Below, one piece after another: positions 36,410 to 45,357 of a stretch of 64,000 nucleotides of DNA. The DNA comes from Fen-183 sp036504335 (GTDB lineage: Bacteria > Acidobacteriota > Thermoanaerobaculia > UBA5066). The notes under the pieces are model-generated. The model ran no database searches. It had not been told where the DNA came from and worked only from the letters and a program-made list of their open reading frames with translations. The stretch is from contig DASXVJ010000017.1 of NCBI GenBank assembly GCA_036504335.1, positions 124,001 to 188,000 of the forward strand, written 5' to 3'. Made by a program: the position numbers and the translations under genes. Each line of letters begins with the position of its first letter. Positions within the stretch are counted from its first letter, which is position 1.

Positions 36410-37051
36410 TCAGTCCCGGAGCTCCGAGAGGCGCTCCGTGTCGAGCGAGCCGAACTCCCGCTGGATGTGGTTCATGACGATTCCCATCACGAAGATCCCG
36501 ACGAGGAGGTCGAGCAGGACGCCCACTTCGACGAGGGTGGGCATCGCGTCGTGCAGGAGCTGCGCGAAGACGAAGATCCCGTTCTCGAGAATGAGGTACC
36601 CCGTGACCTGCGAGATGGCCTTGCGCCGCGTCGTGAGGAGGAGGAATCCGGCGAAGAGCGTGGCGAGCGCCACCGGGACGACCAGGAGCTCGCGATGCGA
36701 CGGCATGAGCGGGAGGCGGCCGGCGAAGAGAGCCGCCGCGCCGGTCCCGACCGCGAGCAGCAGGACGGACGGCACGAGGCCCAGGTAGGGCTCCATCTCG
36801 TGCTGGATGTGCACCTCGCGGAGCGCCCGGAGGAGCATCCCCGGGATCACGAAGGCCTTGACGACTCCCGCCACGATCACGAGTCCCACGAGACGGGCCG
36901 TCGGCTCCGGCGAGAAGAAGAGCGGAAACACGCTGACGAAGAAGCCCTGGAGCGCCGCCGCCCGGATGCAGGCCTTCAGGTTCGAGGAGCCGAGCGCGAT
37001 GAAGTTCATCGTGACGGCGAGGATGAGGATGGAGGACGCGACTTCGCGCAT
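36410..37051 (-). CDS. Ehr complex: HyfE-like membrane subunit
   Basis: A 213-residue protein with about six spans. VKAFVIPGMLLRALREVHI and ISQVTGYLILENGIFVFAQL match HyfE, which contains a NuoK-like part with membrane glutamates (ILEN). It lies between the HyfC- and HyfF-like genes, as in hyf operons, with gaps of three and four bases. Confidence 0.85.
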   Translation of the reverse strand: MREVASSILILAVTMNFIALGSSNLKACIRAAALQGFFVSVFPLFFSPEPTARLVGLVIVAGVVKAFVIPGMLLRALREVHIQHEMEPYLGLVPSVLLLAVGTGAAALFAGRLPLMPSHRELLVVPVALATLFAGFLLLTTRRKAISQVTGYLILENGIFVFAQLLHDAMPTLVEVGVLLDLLVGIFVMGIVMNHIQREFGSLDTERLSELRD

Positions 37052-37054
37052 CGT

Positions 37055-37963
37055 CTACCTCAGCACCAGCACGACGGCGAATCCCGCGAGGAGGGTCGCC
37101 GTGACGAGAAGCTGCGGGACGCGGACGAGCCGCAGGCGCGCCATGCTCGATTCCACGAGTCCGACGACGACGCTGACGGCGACCAGGCCGCCCCCGAATG
37201 CGGCGAGATCGAGGGCGGCCGACCCCGAGCGGGAGGGCACGACGAGCGTCACGAGCAGCGTCGCGAAGACGGCGAGCTTGAGCGCCGCCCCGTAGACGAT
37301 GAAGCCGAACGCGGGACCCGCGTGGTCGAGGACCATCACCTCGTGGATCATCGTGAGCTCGAGGTGCGTGTTCGGGTCGTCGAACGGGACGCGCGCGTTC
37401 TCCGCGAGGAGGACGATGAACCAGCTCGCGAGGATCAGCACGAGGGCCGCGCTCGCCCTCCGCCAGGCCGCCGAGGCGTCGAGGTCGAGCATCCCCGTCA
37501 GGGACAGGGCGCCCGACATCCGCGTGAGCGCGAGCATGCCGAAGAGGAGGGCCGGCTCCGCGAGAGCCGCGAACGTCACGTCGCGCGCCGCGCCCATCCC
37601 CTCGAACGGCGAGCCCGTGTCCATCGCCGCGGCGGCGACGAAGAACCGCGCGAGCGCGAACACGCCGACGAAGAGGATCATGTCTCCCGTGAACGGGAGA
37701 ACCGCCGGCTGGCCCGCCACGGGGAGCAACAGGAACGCGACGAACGGAGCCACGACGGCGAGGACGGGCCCCGCGAGGAACACCCACGTCGTCGTCCCGC
37801 TGACGACGAACCCCTTGCGCAGGAGCTTCGCGAGATCGAAATAGACCTGGAGGAGCGGCGGCCCCCTGCGCCCCGCCACGAGCGCCTTCGTCCTGTTGAT
37901 CACGCCGGGCAGGAGCGGCGCGAGGACGAGGACGGCGCCGAGGTTGAGGATCGAGCTCACCAT
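37055..37963 (-). CDS. Ehr complex: HyfC/HycD/NuoH-like membrane subunit
   Basis: A 302-residue protein of the NuoH family, with GVINRTKALVAGRRGPPLLQ and FDLAKLLRKG near the N-terminus, then MGAARDVTFAALAEPALL and ENARVPFDDPNTHLELTMIH. These are the loops that join the membrane arm to the peripheral arm. The ATG at 37963 overlaps the preceding HyfB-like gene by seven bases. Confidence 0.88.
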   Translation of the reverse strand: MVSSILNLGAVLVLAPLLPGVINRTKALVAGRRGPPLLQVYFDLAKLLRKGFVVSGTTTWVFLAGPVLAVVAPFVAFLLLPVAGQPAVLPFTGDMILFVGVFALARFFVAAAAMDTGSPFEGMGAARDVTFAALAEPALLFGMLALTRMSGALSLTGMLDLDASAAWRRASAALVLILASWFIVLLAENARVPFDDPNTHLELTMIHEVMVLDHAGPAFGFIVYGAALKLAVFATLLVTLVVPSRSGSAALDLAAFGGGLVAVSVVVGLVESSMARLRLVRVPQLLVTATLLAGFAVVLVLR

Positions 37964-39933
37964 GACGAACTCCAGGCGAGAAGCACCATGAGCGTGACGA
38001 TGATGTAGAGCAGGTACGTCTGGATGCGGCCAGCCTGAATGACCCGCGCCAGGCCGAGGAACGAGCGGCCGCGCAGGAGGCCCGGCACGAGGAGACGGTC
38101 CAGGACCGGATCGGGCGCGTGGCTCTCGAAGCGCTCGCCGGCGGGAGGGAACAGACCGTCCACGCGGGGCCGGTGCTCGTCCGGAAGGATGGCCCAGCGG
38201 AACATCCCGACGAGCGTCGCGGCGAAGGAAGATGCGGAGGTCTGGATGCGCGCGCCACCCGCGGCGTAGCCGCAGTCCCACGTGGTCGTCCGCGTCGCGG
38301 GCCGCGTGAGGACCCGGACGGCGACGGCCCCGAGCGCGAGAACGCCGGCGAGAACGAGCGGAAACGCGCCGAGTCCGCCCGGATCCGTGTCGGCGCCCGC
38401 TCCGGTGTGGCCGAGAAGAAGAGCGTGCGCCGCATCGGCCGCGAGGCGCGCCGCGCCCGCCGGCCACAGGCCGATCACGGCGCACGCCAGGGCGAGCCCC
38501 GCCATCGAAAAACGCATGGACCCCGATGCGTCGCCGGCATTCGCGGCCGCGGCGGGATTCCGCGGCGATCCCAGGAACACGGCCGAGAACGCCTTCACGA
38601 AGCAGGCGACGGCCAGGGTTCCGATGAGCGCGAGCGCCGGCGCGCCGGCGGCCGCCCCGAGCACCCCCGCGCTGCCGCCCTCCCCCGCGAGCGCCCGGAA
38701 GCTCGCGAGCGTGATGAGCCATTCGCTCACGAAGCCGTTGAGGGGCGGCAGTCCGCAGATCGCCACGGCGCCGAGGAGGAAGGCGGCTCCCGTGAAACGC
38801 ATGCGCCGGAAGAGTCCTCCGAGGGCGTCGATCTCACGCGTCCCGGTCGCGTGGATCACGGCTCCGGCCGAATAGAAGAGGAGCGACTTGAACGCCGCGT
38901 GGTTCCAGACGTGCAGGAGGCCGCCCGCGAATCCGAGCACGGCCCAGCCGGGCCGGCCCTGCGCGACCCCGAGGACGCCGACGCCGAGGCCGATCAGGAT
39001 GATCCCGATGTTCTCGATGCTGTGGTACGCGAGGAGACGCTTGAGGTCGTGCTGCGCGAGCGCGAGGACGACGCCGAGAACGCCGGACGTGATTCCGAGA
39101 GCCACGAGCGCGAGGCCGAGCCACGTCGGGTACTCCGGCAGCATCGAGAGCACCCGCAGGAGCCCGTAGATCCCCATCTTCAGGACGACGCCCGACAGCA
39201 GCGCCGAGACGTGGCTCGGGGCCGCCGCGTGGGCGTCCGGGAGCCAGACGTGCAGCGGGATCACGCCGGCCTTGAGGCCGAAGCCCGCGAGCGCGAGGAG
39301 GAGGACGGGCCGGAGCAGCGTCGAGGAGCCCAGCGCCCCGGACGGGACGAGGAGCCACGTCCCGGTCCCCTCGTTGAGCAGCGTGAACATCGCGAAGAGG
39401 ATCAACGTGCCCACGTGGGCGGACACGAGATAGATCCACCCGGCGCGGAGAGCGCACGCGTCGTTCTGGTCGGTCGTGACGAGGAAGAACGCGGCGAGGC
39501 TGACGATCTCCCAGCCCGCGAGGAAGCTCCACGCGTCGCCCGCCGCCATCACGAGCGCGAGGCTGGCCGTCGCGACGCCGTAGAACGCGCGGAGCCTGCG
39601 GCCGTTCTCCGGGTGGTGCGCCTCCGCCCAGTAGCCCTCGCCGTAGATCGACCCGAGGCCGGCGACGACGAAGACCGGAACGAGGAAGAAAGCGGAGAGA
39701 CGGTCGAGGGAGAACGTCAGGGACCCGCCCGGCAAGGGCCACGCAAAGCGTGCGACCGCCGCGGCGCCGGCGAGCGCCCACGCCGCGGCGGCGACGCCCG
39801 CGGCGCAGCCGGCGACGTGCAGAACGGTCGCGATTCTCTGACCCGCCGCCCGGCCCCCGGGAAACAGCAGGCCCGGGAGGCCGCTGACGCCGACGAGCGC
39901 CGAGGCGAGCGCGAGCAGCCCGAGACTCGTCAT
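37957..39933 (-). CDS. Ehr complex: HyfB-like antiporter-type subunit (second copy)
   Basis: A 658-residue NuoL-type protein. FLAGWEIVSLAAFFLVTTDQ, LKAGVIPLHVWLPDAHAAAP, HDLKRLLAYHSIENIGIILI and KSLLFYSAGAVIHATGTREI are HyfB signatures, with the C-terminal TTTWDCGYAAGGARIQTS. The conserved pumping Glu and Lys residues are present. It shares its plan with the adjacent HyfB-like gene, so the pair probably arose by duplication, but the two are well diverged. Confidence 0.88.
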   Translation of the reverse strand: MTSLGLLALASALVGVSGLPGLLFPGGRAAGQRIATVLHVAGCAAGVAAAAWALAGAAAVARFAWPLPGGSLTFSLDRLSAFFLVPVFVVAGLGSIYGEGYWAEAHHPENGRRLRAFYGVATASLALVMAAGDAWSFLAGWEIVSLAAFFLVTTDQNDACALRAGWIYLVSAHVGTLILFAMFTLLNEGTGTWLLVPSGALGSSTLLRPVLLLALAGFGLKAGVIPLHVWLPDAHAAAPSHVSALLSGVVLKMGIYGLLRVLSMLPEYPTWLGLALVALGITSGVLGVVLALAQHDLKRLLAYHSIENIGIILIGLGVGVLGVAQGRPGWAVLGFAGGLLHVWNHAAFKSLLFYSAGAVIHATGTREIDALGGLFRRMRFTGAAFLLGAVAICGLPPLNGFVSEWLITLASFRALAGEGGSAGVLGAAAGAPALALIGTLAVACFVKAFSAVFLGSPRNPAAAANAGDASGSMRFSMAGLALACAVIGLWPAGAARLAADAAHALLLGHTGAGADTDPGGLGAFPLVLAGVLALGAVAVRVLTRPATRTTTWDCGYAAGGARIQTSASSFAATLVGMFRWAILPDEHRPRVDGLFPPAGERFESHAPDPVLDRLLVPGLLRGRSFLGLARVIQAGRIQTYLLYIIVTLMVLLAWSSSW

Positions 39934-41900
39934 CGGACGTACGGCCTCAGGACCGACCATGCCAGCGTCACGAGCATCGTGAGGAAGACGTAGACGAGGT
40001 AGAGCGTCAACCGGCCGCTCTGCAGCTTGCGGAGCTGCGCGAGGCGCCCGCCCCACCGCGCGGCGAAGGGCTCGTAGAGCCGGGCGCCGAACGGGTCGGG
40101 GGCCTCCGTCCGGAAGGAAGCCGCCGCGGGAAACGCGCCCTCCGGCGACCGGACCGCGGAGGCCGGGGCGAGGAACGCGGGCAGCACCGCGGTGATCGCG
40201 GCGCCGAACGACCCCGACGTGTACTGCATGCGCGCGTTCGGCGCCGCGTAGCCACAGTCCCAGGTCGGCACGCGGCGCGCCCCGCGCGGACTCAGCATGG
40301 CGAGCCACGCGCCGGCGAGAGCGAGCGCCGCGGCCAGCGCGACGAGGGCCCACGCGGGCCGGGCGAGCGTCGCGGCGAGAAACGCCGTGCCGACGGGGGC
40401 GCCCAGCCAGGCGCCTTCGGCGGCGCCGAGAACGGGCAGGAGGACGGACGGCCAGAGGCCGAGCCCGAGGCACGCGACGGCGAGGATCGCCATGGGGGCG
40501 GTCATGAGCGCCGGCGCCTCGTGCGCCTCGGCGGCCTCGAGGCTCCGCGGCGCCCCGAGGAACGTGACGCCGGCGATCCGGACGAAGGACGCGAGCGCGA
40601 GGGCCCCGGCGAGCGCGAGCGCAGGCGCCCCGAACGCGAGGAGCCACCCGCCCGACGAGCTCGACCTCAGCGTGTCGAACAGCCCGAGCGCGATGAGCCA
40701 CTCGCCGACGAACCCGTTGAAGAGCGGCAGCCCGGCTGCCGCGAGAGCCCCCACGAGGGCGAGGCCCGCCGTGGCCGGCATCCGCCGGGCGAGCCCGCCC
40801 AGGAGCTCCATGCTCCGCGTGCGCGTGGCGTGCAGGATCCCGCCCGCCCCGAAGAACAGGAGCGACTTGAAGCAGGCGTGGCTGAAGACGTGGAAGAGGC
40901 TGCCGCAGAAGCCGAGCGTGACCCACGCGGGCTGTTCGAGCGCGCGGCCCGAGACGGCGAGCCCGATGCCGAGCCAGACGATCCCCATGTTCTCGACGCT
41001 CGAGTAGGCGAGCGCCCGCTTGAGATCCGTCTGGCCCGCCGCCATCGCGATGCCCGTCACCGCGGAGACCGCGCCGAGCCCGGCCAGGAGCAGGCCCCAC
41101 CAGAGCGGCGGCGCGTCGACGAGAGAGGAGACGCGGAGGATGCCGTAGACGCCGGCCTTGAGCATCACGCCCGACATGAGCGCGGAGACGTGGCTCGGGG
41201 CGCTCGCGTGGGCGGCCGGAAGCCAGAAGTGCAGGGGAACGATGCCGGCCTTCATGCCGAACCCGAAGACCGCGAGCAGGAACACGACGGACATCCCGGG
41301 AAACGGCGCGACCTTCTGGATCTCGAACGAGCCGGTTCCCGCCTTCAGGAGGGCGAACGCGGCGAAGAGACAAGCCGTGCCGGCGTGCGTCGCGACGAGA
41401 TACACCCAGGCGGCTCGCCGGACCTCCGCGCGCGCGTCCTCCGTCGCGACGAGGAAGAAGGCCGAGACGGCCATCACCTCCCAGGCGAGCAGGAAGAGCA
41501 CCATGTTCGCCGCGGTCACGACGAGGGCGAGGCCGATCGTCATGAGGGCGTAGAAGCCCCTCAGACGCGCGGCGGACCGCGGCCGCTCCGCGCGGGGCCA
41601 GTAATCCAGCCCGTACACGGACCCGAGGCCCGAGACGAGGAAGATCACGAGGAGAAACGCCGCCGCGAGGGCGTCGAGGCGCAGCAGGATCGCGCCGCCG
41701 GGCACGTGCCACGGCGCGGCGAGGAGGCCGGGCTGCGCGGCGAGGAGCGCACCCGCGGCCGCGGCGAGCCCGAAGAGCGAGCCGCAGACGGACAGAGCCG
41801 CGGCCGCCTGCTCCGCGCGCTTGCCCCGGCCAAACGCGGGCAGGGCGCCGCCCGCGAGATGCAGGAGAAGCGCGACGCCCAGAGCCGCGAGCGGCGTCAC
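39930..41900 (-). CDS. Ehr complex: HyfB-like antiporter-type subunit (first copy)
   Basis: A 656-residue NuoL-type protein. FLLAWEVMAVSAFFLVATED, MKAGIVPLHFWLPAAHASAP, TDLKRALAYSSVENMGIVWL and KSLLFFGAGGILHATRTRSM are present, with the C-terminal VPTWDCGYAAPNARMQYT. It starts at a GTG overlapping the stop of the HTH-EIIA gene and overlaps the second HyfB-like gene by four bases. It is the first structural gene of the operon. Confidence 0.88.
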   Translation of the reverse strand: MTPLAALGVALLLHLAGGALPAFGRGKRAEQAAAALSVCGSLFGLAAAAGALLAAQPGLLAAPWHVPGGAILLRLDALAAAFLLVIFLVSGLGSVYGLDYWPRAERPRSAARLRGFYALMTIGLALVVTAANMVLFLLAWEVMAVSAFFLVATEDARAEVRRAAWVYLVATHAGTACLFAAFALLKAGTGSFEIQKVAPFPGMSVVFLLAVFGFGMKAGIVPLHFWLPAAHASAPSHVSALMSGVMLKAGVYGILRVSSLVDAPPLWWGLLLAGLGAVSAVTGIAMAAGQTDLKRALAYSSVENMGIVWLGIGLAVSGRALEQPAWVTLGFCGSLFHVFSHACFKSLLFFGAGGILHATRTRSMELLGGLARRMPATAGLALVGALAAAGLPLFNGFVGEWLIALGLFDTLRSSSSGGWLLAFGAPALALAGALALASFVRIAGVTFLGAPRSLEAAEAHEAPALMTAPMAILAVACLGLGLWPSVLLPVLGAAEGAWLGAPVGTAFLAATLARPAWALVALAAALALAGAWLAMLSPRGARRVPTWDCGYAAPNARMQYTSGSFGAAITAVLPAFLAPASAVRSPEGAFPAAASFRTEAPDPFGARLYEPFAARWGGRLAQLRKLQSGRLTLYLVYVFLTMLVTLAWSVLRPYVR

Positions 41901-42568
41901 GCGACGGCCCCTTCGACGCGGCGGGCCACCTCGACGATGCGGCCGGCAGGCGCGCGGCTCCGGATCGCCTCGCGGAAGACGGGATCGCGCAGGAGGTAGG
42001 CGATCTTCGCGAGCATCTGGAGGTGGGCGCGGGTCGTGGGGCTGACGAGGAAGAAGAGCGCGAAGACCGGGTGGCCGTCCGGCGCCTTGAAATCGACCGG
42101 CTGCCGGAGGAAGCAGAGCGTGAGGAACGGCTCGTCCGGGGAAAGGGCGATCGGATAGCGCACGTGCGGGATCGCGATTCCCCCGCCGACCGGCACGACC
42201 GCCGCCGCGTCGCGGGCGAGGAGGAGCTCCAGGAGCGTCTCGCGGTCCCCCTCGTCCTCCACCCTCAGGAGCGGAATGACCGTGCGGAGGACCTCGTCGC
42301 GCGTCGTGCCCCCGACGTCGTGGAAGATCCCGCCCCGTTGAAGGCTCTCGCCCACGGACGGGATCCGCTCGTCTTCCTCTGCCTCGTGGAACATCGCGGG
42401 CGCGACGGGGAGGCCGTGTTCAGTCGCCCACTCGAGCAGCTCGCTGCGGTTGATCCGAAACTGGTCGTTGATCCGGTGCGCGGGCAGGTCCCCGGACTCG
42501 ATCCACTCGTAGACCTTCGCCTCGGGGGCTGCGAGAAGGGCCGCGGCCTCCCGGACCGTCACGCGCAT
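41897..42568 (-). CDS. Regulator: excisionase-type HTH fused to PTS EIIA (type 2) domain
   Basis: A 223-residue protein. Residues 1-60 form a MerR/excisionase-like DNA-binding domain (VTVREAAALLAAPEAKVYEW with INDQFRINRSELLEW). Residues 75-220 form a fructose/nitrogen-type EIIA domain with the phosphorylatable histidine in GIAIPHVRYP and the block FLVSPTTRAHLQMLAKIA. No EIIB/EIIC gene is nearby, so a regulatory PTS-Ntr-like role is likely. It is translationally coupled to the first HyfB-like gene. Confidence 0.82.
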   Translation of the reverse strand: MRVTVREAAALLAAPEAKVYEWIESGDLPAHRINDQFRINRSELLEWATEHGLPVAPAMFHEAEEDERIPSVGESLQRGGIFHDVGGTTRDEVLRTVIPLLRVEDEGDRETLLELLLARDAAAVVPVGGGIAIPHVRYPIALSPDEPFLTLCFLRQPVDFKAPDGHPVFALFFLVSPTTRAHLQMLAKIAYLLRDPVFREAIRSRAPAGRIVEVARRVEGAVA

Positions 42569-42581
42569 GTCGTGTCCCGCC

Positions 42582-43298
42582 TCACCGGCCCGCGGACGCC
42601 ATCAGGCGTTCCTCCGCATCGCGAATGGCGGCAATCACCTCGTCGGCGCGGACGCTCTTCGTGATGCGGCCGATCAGGGCCGGGTTGCCGAACAGCTTCA
42701 CGGCGCGAGAAATCGTCAGGAGATAACCCTGGACCGTCCGCGCGAGAACCACGACGATGACGCGGGGCCGGTGACCGTGCGGGTCGTTGAAGCTCACGGG
42801 CTCGCGCGGGACCGCGACGAGAATCCTCTTCCGGGCGAACCCGAAGTGCGACGGCTCGTTCGGATGGGGAAAGGCCGCGTCCTTGACGAGGGCGGTCGAG
42901 CACAGGTCCTCGCGGGCGCGGAGCGATTCGACGAGCGCATGCCGGTCGACCCCGGCGTCCAGCGTCGCACGCGTCACGATCCACGACAGCAACTCGTCCC
43001 GCGGCATCGGGGGCACGTCGAGCCAGACGTTCGCCGGCAGGAGAAGAGGGTGGAGGTCGATCTCCGACGGCGCGAGATCCTCGAGCACCGCCATCTGCCC
43101 CTCGACTTCCACCTTCCTGACCTGTTCGTCCAGCCACGAGTCCACGTCGCGCTTGCGGAACCGCCACTGGGCCCCCACCCGTACGGCGGGCAGGAGGTTC
43201 TTGTCGAGCATCCGGTAGATCGTCTTCTCCGAGACCATCAGGTATTCGGAGAGCTGCCTGATGGTCAGGATGTCGCCTGGCTGGCCCTGAGGACTCAT
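42582..43298 (-). CDS. Second HTH-EIIA fusion regulator, first gene of the Ehr operon
   Basis: A 238-residue protein with the same plan. An excisionase-type HTH (LTIRQLSEYLMVSEKTIYRM, WRFRKRDVDSWLDEQ) at residues 10-60 is followed by an EIIA type 2 domain with its histidine in DAAFPHPNEPS and VVVLARTVQGYLLTISRAVK. The ATG at 43298 puts the HTH at the N-terminus. The two HTH-EIIA proteins are divergent paralogues. It faces the efflux operon across a gap holding tandem 10-base repeats, a plausible binding site for one of these regulators. Confidence 0.82.
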   Translation of the reverse strand: MSPQGQPGDILTIRQLSEYLMVSEKTIYRMLDKNLLPAVRVGAQWRFRKRDVDSWLDEQVRKVEVEGQMAVLEDLAPSEIDLHPLLLPANVWLDVPPMPRDELLSWIVTRATLDAGVDRHALVESLRAREDLCSTALVKDAAFPHPNEPSHFGFARKRILVAVPREPVSFNDPHGHRPRVIVVVLARTVQGYLLTISRAVKLFGNPALIGRITKSVRADEVIAAIRDAEERLMASAGR

Positions 43299-43318
43299 GA
43301 GTCTCTTCTCACCATCGA

Positions 43319-43338
43319 TGGACAACACTGGACAACAG
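43319..43338. promoter_or_regulatory. Tandem 10-base direct repeat between divergent operons
   Basis: TGGACAACAC at 43319-43328 and TGGACAACAG at 43329-43338 repeat with a period of one helical turn. They lie about 20 bases upstream of the HTH-EIIA start and 100 bases upstream of the efflux operon. The rest of the 138-base gap shows no other clear site. Confidence 0.5.
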
Positions 43339-43436
43339 AGTACACCCCTACCCTTGCGGGGGCAATCTTCAGTGTCCGGGCGCCCTGTCCGGCGAACTTC
43401 TCCGGGCGCCTTCCGTATATGGATCCGAGGTCTCGC

Positions 43437-44654
43437 ATGTCCAAGAAGCTCAGATGGATCCTGACGGCCGCCGGAATCGTGGTTCTCGCCGGGGGGGGCG
43501 TCGTTTTCGCGTCCCGCGGCAAGGACAAGGGCAAGGGGCCGGACCAGCCGCCTTTCCGGCTCGGCAAGGTCCAGGCCGAGGACCTTCAGGTCAGCGTCCG
43601 GGAGGTCGGCGTCGTCGACCCCGAGACGAAAGTCGACGTCAAATCGGTCGTCTCGGGCCGTGTGGTTTCCCTCAAGGTCCGCGACGGAGCGGTCGTGCAT
43701 GCCGGCGACGTCCTCGCCGAGGTCGAGCCCGACGTCACCCAGGCCCAGTCCCTCTCCGACGTCCGGGCGGGGGTGACGCAGGCGGAAGTCGCCCTCAAGG
43801 ACGCCGAGCGCCAGCTCGCCTCACAGGAACGCCTGTTCAAGGAAGGGCTCATCGGGAGCGAGTCGCTCAAGGACTACGTCACGAAGCGGGACCTGGCCTC
43901 CGAGAACGTCAAGGCCGCCCGTCAGCGCTACCAGATCGTCGAGGGGCACGGAATCCCGATCTCGGGCGACGCGGTGACGCAGCGTGCCCGCGTCACGGCC
44001 CCGATGTCGGGCGTCGTGATCACGAAAGGCGTCGAGCTCGGCGAGACCGTCACGTCCGGCGTGTCGTCGTTCAACGCCGGAACGGTCCTCTTCACGGTCG
44101 CCGATCTCAAGACCCTGCTGATCAAGGTGAACCTCAACGAGGTCGATATCGCGAAGGTTCGGGTCGGCCAGCCCGTGCGGATCACGCTCGACGCCTACCC
44201 GCAGAAGAACTTCACGGGCAAGGTCCGGTTCGTCGCCCCGGCGGCCAAGCTCCTCGACAAGATCAAGGTCTTCCCGGTCGAGATCGCGCTCGACGAGCTG
44301 GGCGACGCGTACCGCACCGGCATGAGCGCGAACGTCGAGATCCTCGGCGAAAAGAAGGACAAGGCCGTCTCGATTCCCCTCGAGGCGCTCCAGCGCCGCG
44401 AAGGCAAGACCGTCGTCTACCGCCTGAAGGACAACCTCGCGCCGAACCTCGTCGCGGACGCGAAGCAGGCCCTGAACGGGCGCGGCAAGTACGTGTGGCT
44501 CTCCGATCACTGGAAGGACTATTACGAGGTGGTGCCGGTGACGGCCGGCATCGCGACCCTCGAGCGCGTCGAGGTCCTCTCGGGCCTCAAGGGCACCGAG
44601 CAGGTCGCGCTGGAGGACCCGACGAAGAAGAAGGTCGAGAAGGACGACGACTGA
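43437..44654 (+). CDS. Periplasmic adaptor (HlyD/MacA-type membrane fusion protein)
   Basis: A 405-residue adaptor of a tripartite efflux pump. An N-terminal membrane anchor (LRWILTAAGIVVLAGGGVVF) is followed by a biotinyl-lipoyl half (VVSGRVVSLKVRDGAVVHAG), a coiled-coil hairpin (about residues 100-170), the second lipoyl half (VTAPMSGVVITKGVELGETV) and beta-barrel domains (VFPVEIALDELGDAYRTGM). The ATG at 43437 has a GAGG site; an in-frame ATG 18 bases earlier is possible. It is the first gene of a four-gene MacAB-like operon. Confidence 0.88.
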   Translation: MSKKLRWILTAAGIVVLAGGGVVFASRGKDKGKGPDQPPFRLGKVQAEDLQVSVREVGVVDPETKVDVKSVVSGRVVSLKVRDGAVVHAGDVLAEVEPDVTQAQSLSDVRAGVTQAEVALKDAERQLASQERLFKEGLIGSESLKDYVTKRDLASENVKAARQRYQIVEGHGIPISGDAVTQRARVTAPMSGVVITKGVELGETVTSGVSSFNAGTVLFTVADLKTLLIKVNLNEVDIAKVRVGQPVRITLDAYPQKNFTGKVRFVAPAAKLLDKIKVFPVEIALDELGDAYRTGMSANVEILGEKKDKAVSIPLEALQRREGKTVVYRLKDNLAPNLVADAKQALNGRGKYVWLSDHWKDYYEVVPVTAGIATLERVEVLSGLKGTEQVALEDPTKKKVEKDDD

Positions 44655-44667
44655 GTCGGGGCCGGCC

Positions 44668-45357
44668 ATGCAGAACATCATCGAAACACGCGGCCTGGAG
44701 AAGACCTTCGGCTCGAACGGCACGGCGGTCCACGCCCTGCGCGGGATCGACCTGACCGTCGCCCGCGGCGAGTTCGTGGCCCTCGTCGGGCCGTCGGGCT
44801 CCGGCAAATCCACGCTCATGGCGATCATCGGCTGCCTCGACTCGCCGACCGGCGGCACGTACGCGCTCGACGGCGTGAGCGTCGAGAGACTCTCGGGCGC
44901 CGCGCTCGCGCGCACCCGCAACGAGAAGATCGGCTTCGTCTTCCAGAGCTACAACCTCCTGCCGAAGGCGTCGATCGTTCGCAACGTCGAGCTGCCCCTC
45001 CTCTACGCGGGCCTCGGCCGCAAGGAGAGGCGCCGCCGCGCGCTCGAGCTCCTCGAGAAGGTCGGCATCCCCGAAAAGGCGAACGTCCTTCCGGCCGTGC
45101 TTTCCGGCGGACAGCGGCAGCGCGTCGCGATCGCCCGCGCGCTCGCGAACACGCCCGCGCTCCTCCTCGCCGACGAACCGACGGGCGCCCTCGACTCGAA
45201 GACGGGCGAGGAGGTCCTCGGCCTGTTCAAGGAGCTTCACCGCCAGGGCAACACGGTCGTCCTCGTGACGCACGACCCCCACATCGCCGCGCTCGCCGAG
45301 CGCAAGGTCGAGCTGCGCGACGGCCTCGTCGTCACTCCCGAGCAGCAGGCGGCCTGA
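44668..45357 (+). CDS. ABC transporter ATP-binding protein (MacB/LolD type)
   Basis: A 229-residue ATPase. Walker A GPSGSGKSTLM, Q-loop FVFQSYNLLP, signature LSGGQRQRVAIARAL, Walker B LLLADEPTGALD and the H-loop VTHDPH are intact. The family energises the periplasmic export of lipoproteins, peptides or macrolides. Its stop overlaps the permease start (TGATG). Confidence 0.93.
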   Translation: MQNIIETRGLEKTFGSNGTAVHALRGIDLTVARGEFVALVGPSGSGKSTLMAIIGCLDSPTGGTYALDGVSVERLSGAALARTRNEKIGFVFQSYNLLPKASIVRNVELPLLYAGLGRKERRRRALELLEKVGIPEKANVLPAVLSGGQRQRVAIARALANTPALLLADEPTGALDSKTGEEVLGLFKELHRQGNTVVLVTHDPHIAALAERKVELRDGLVVTPEQQAA

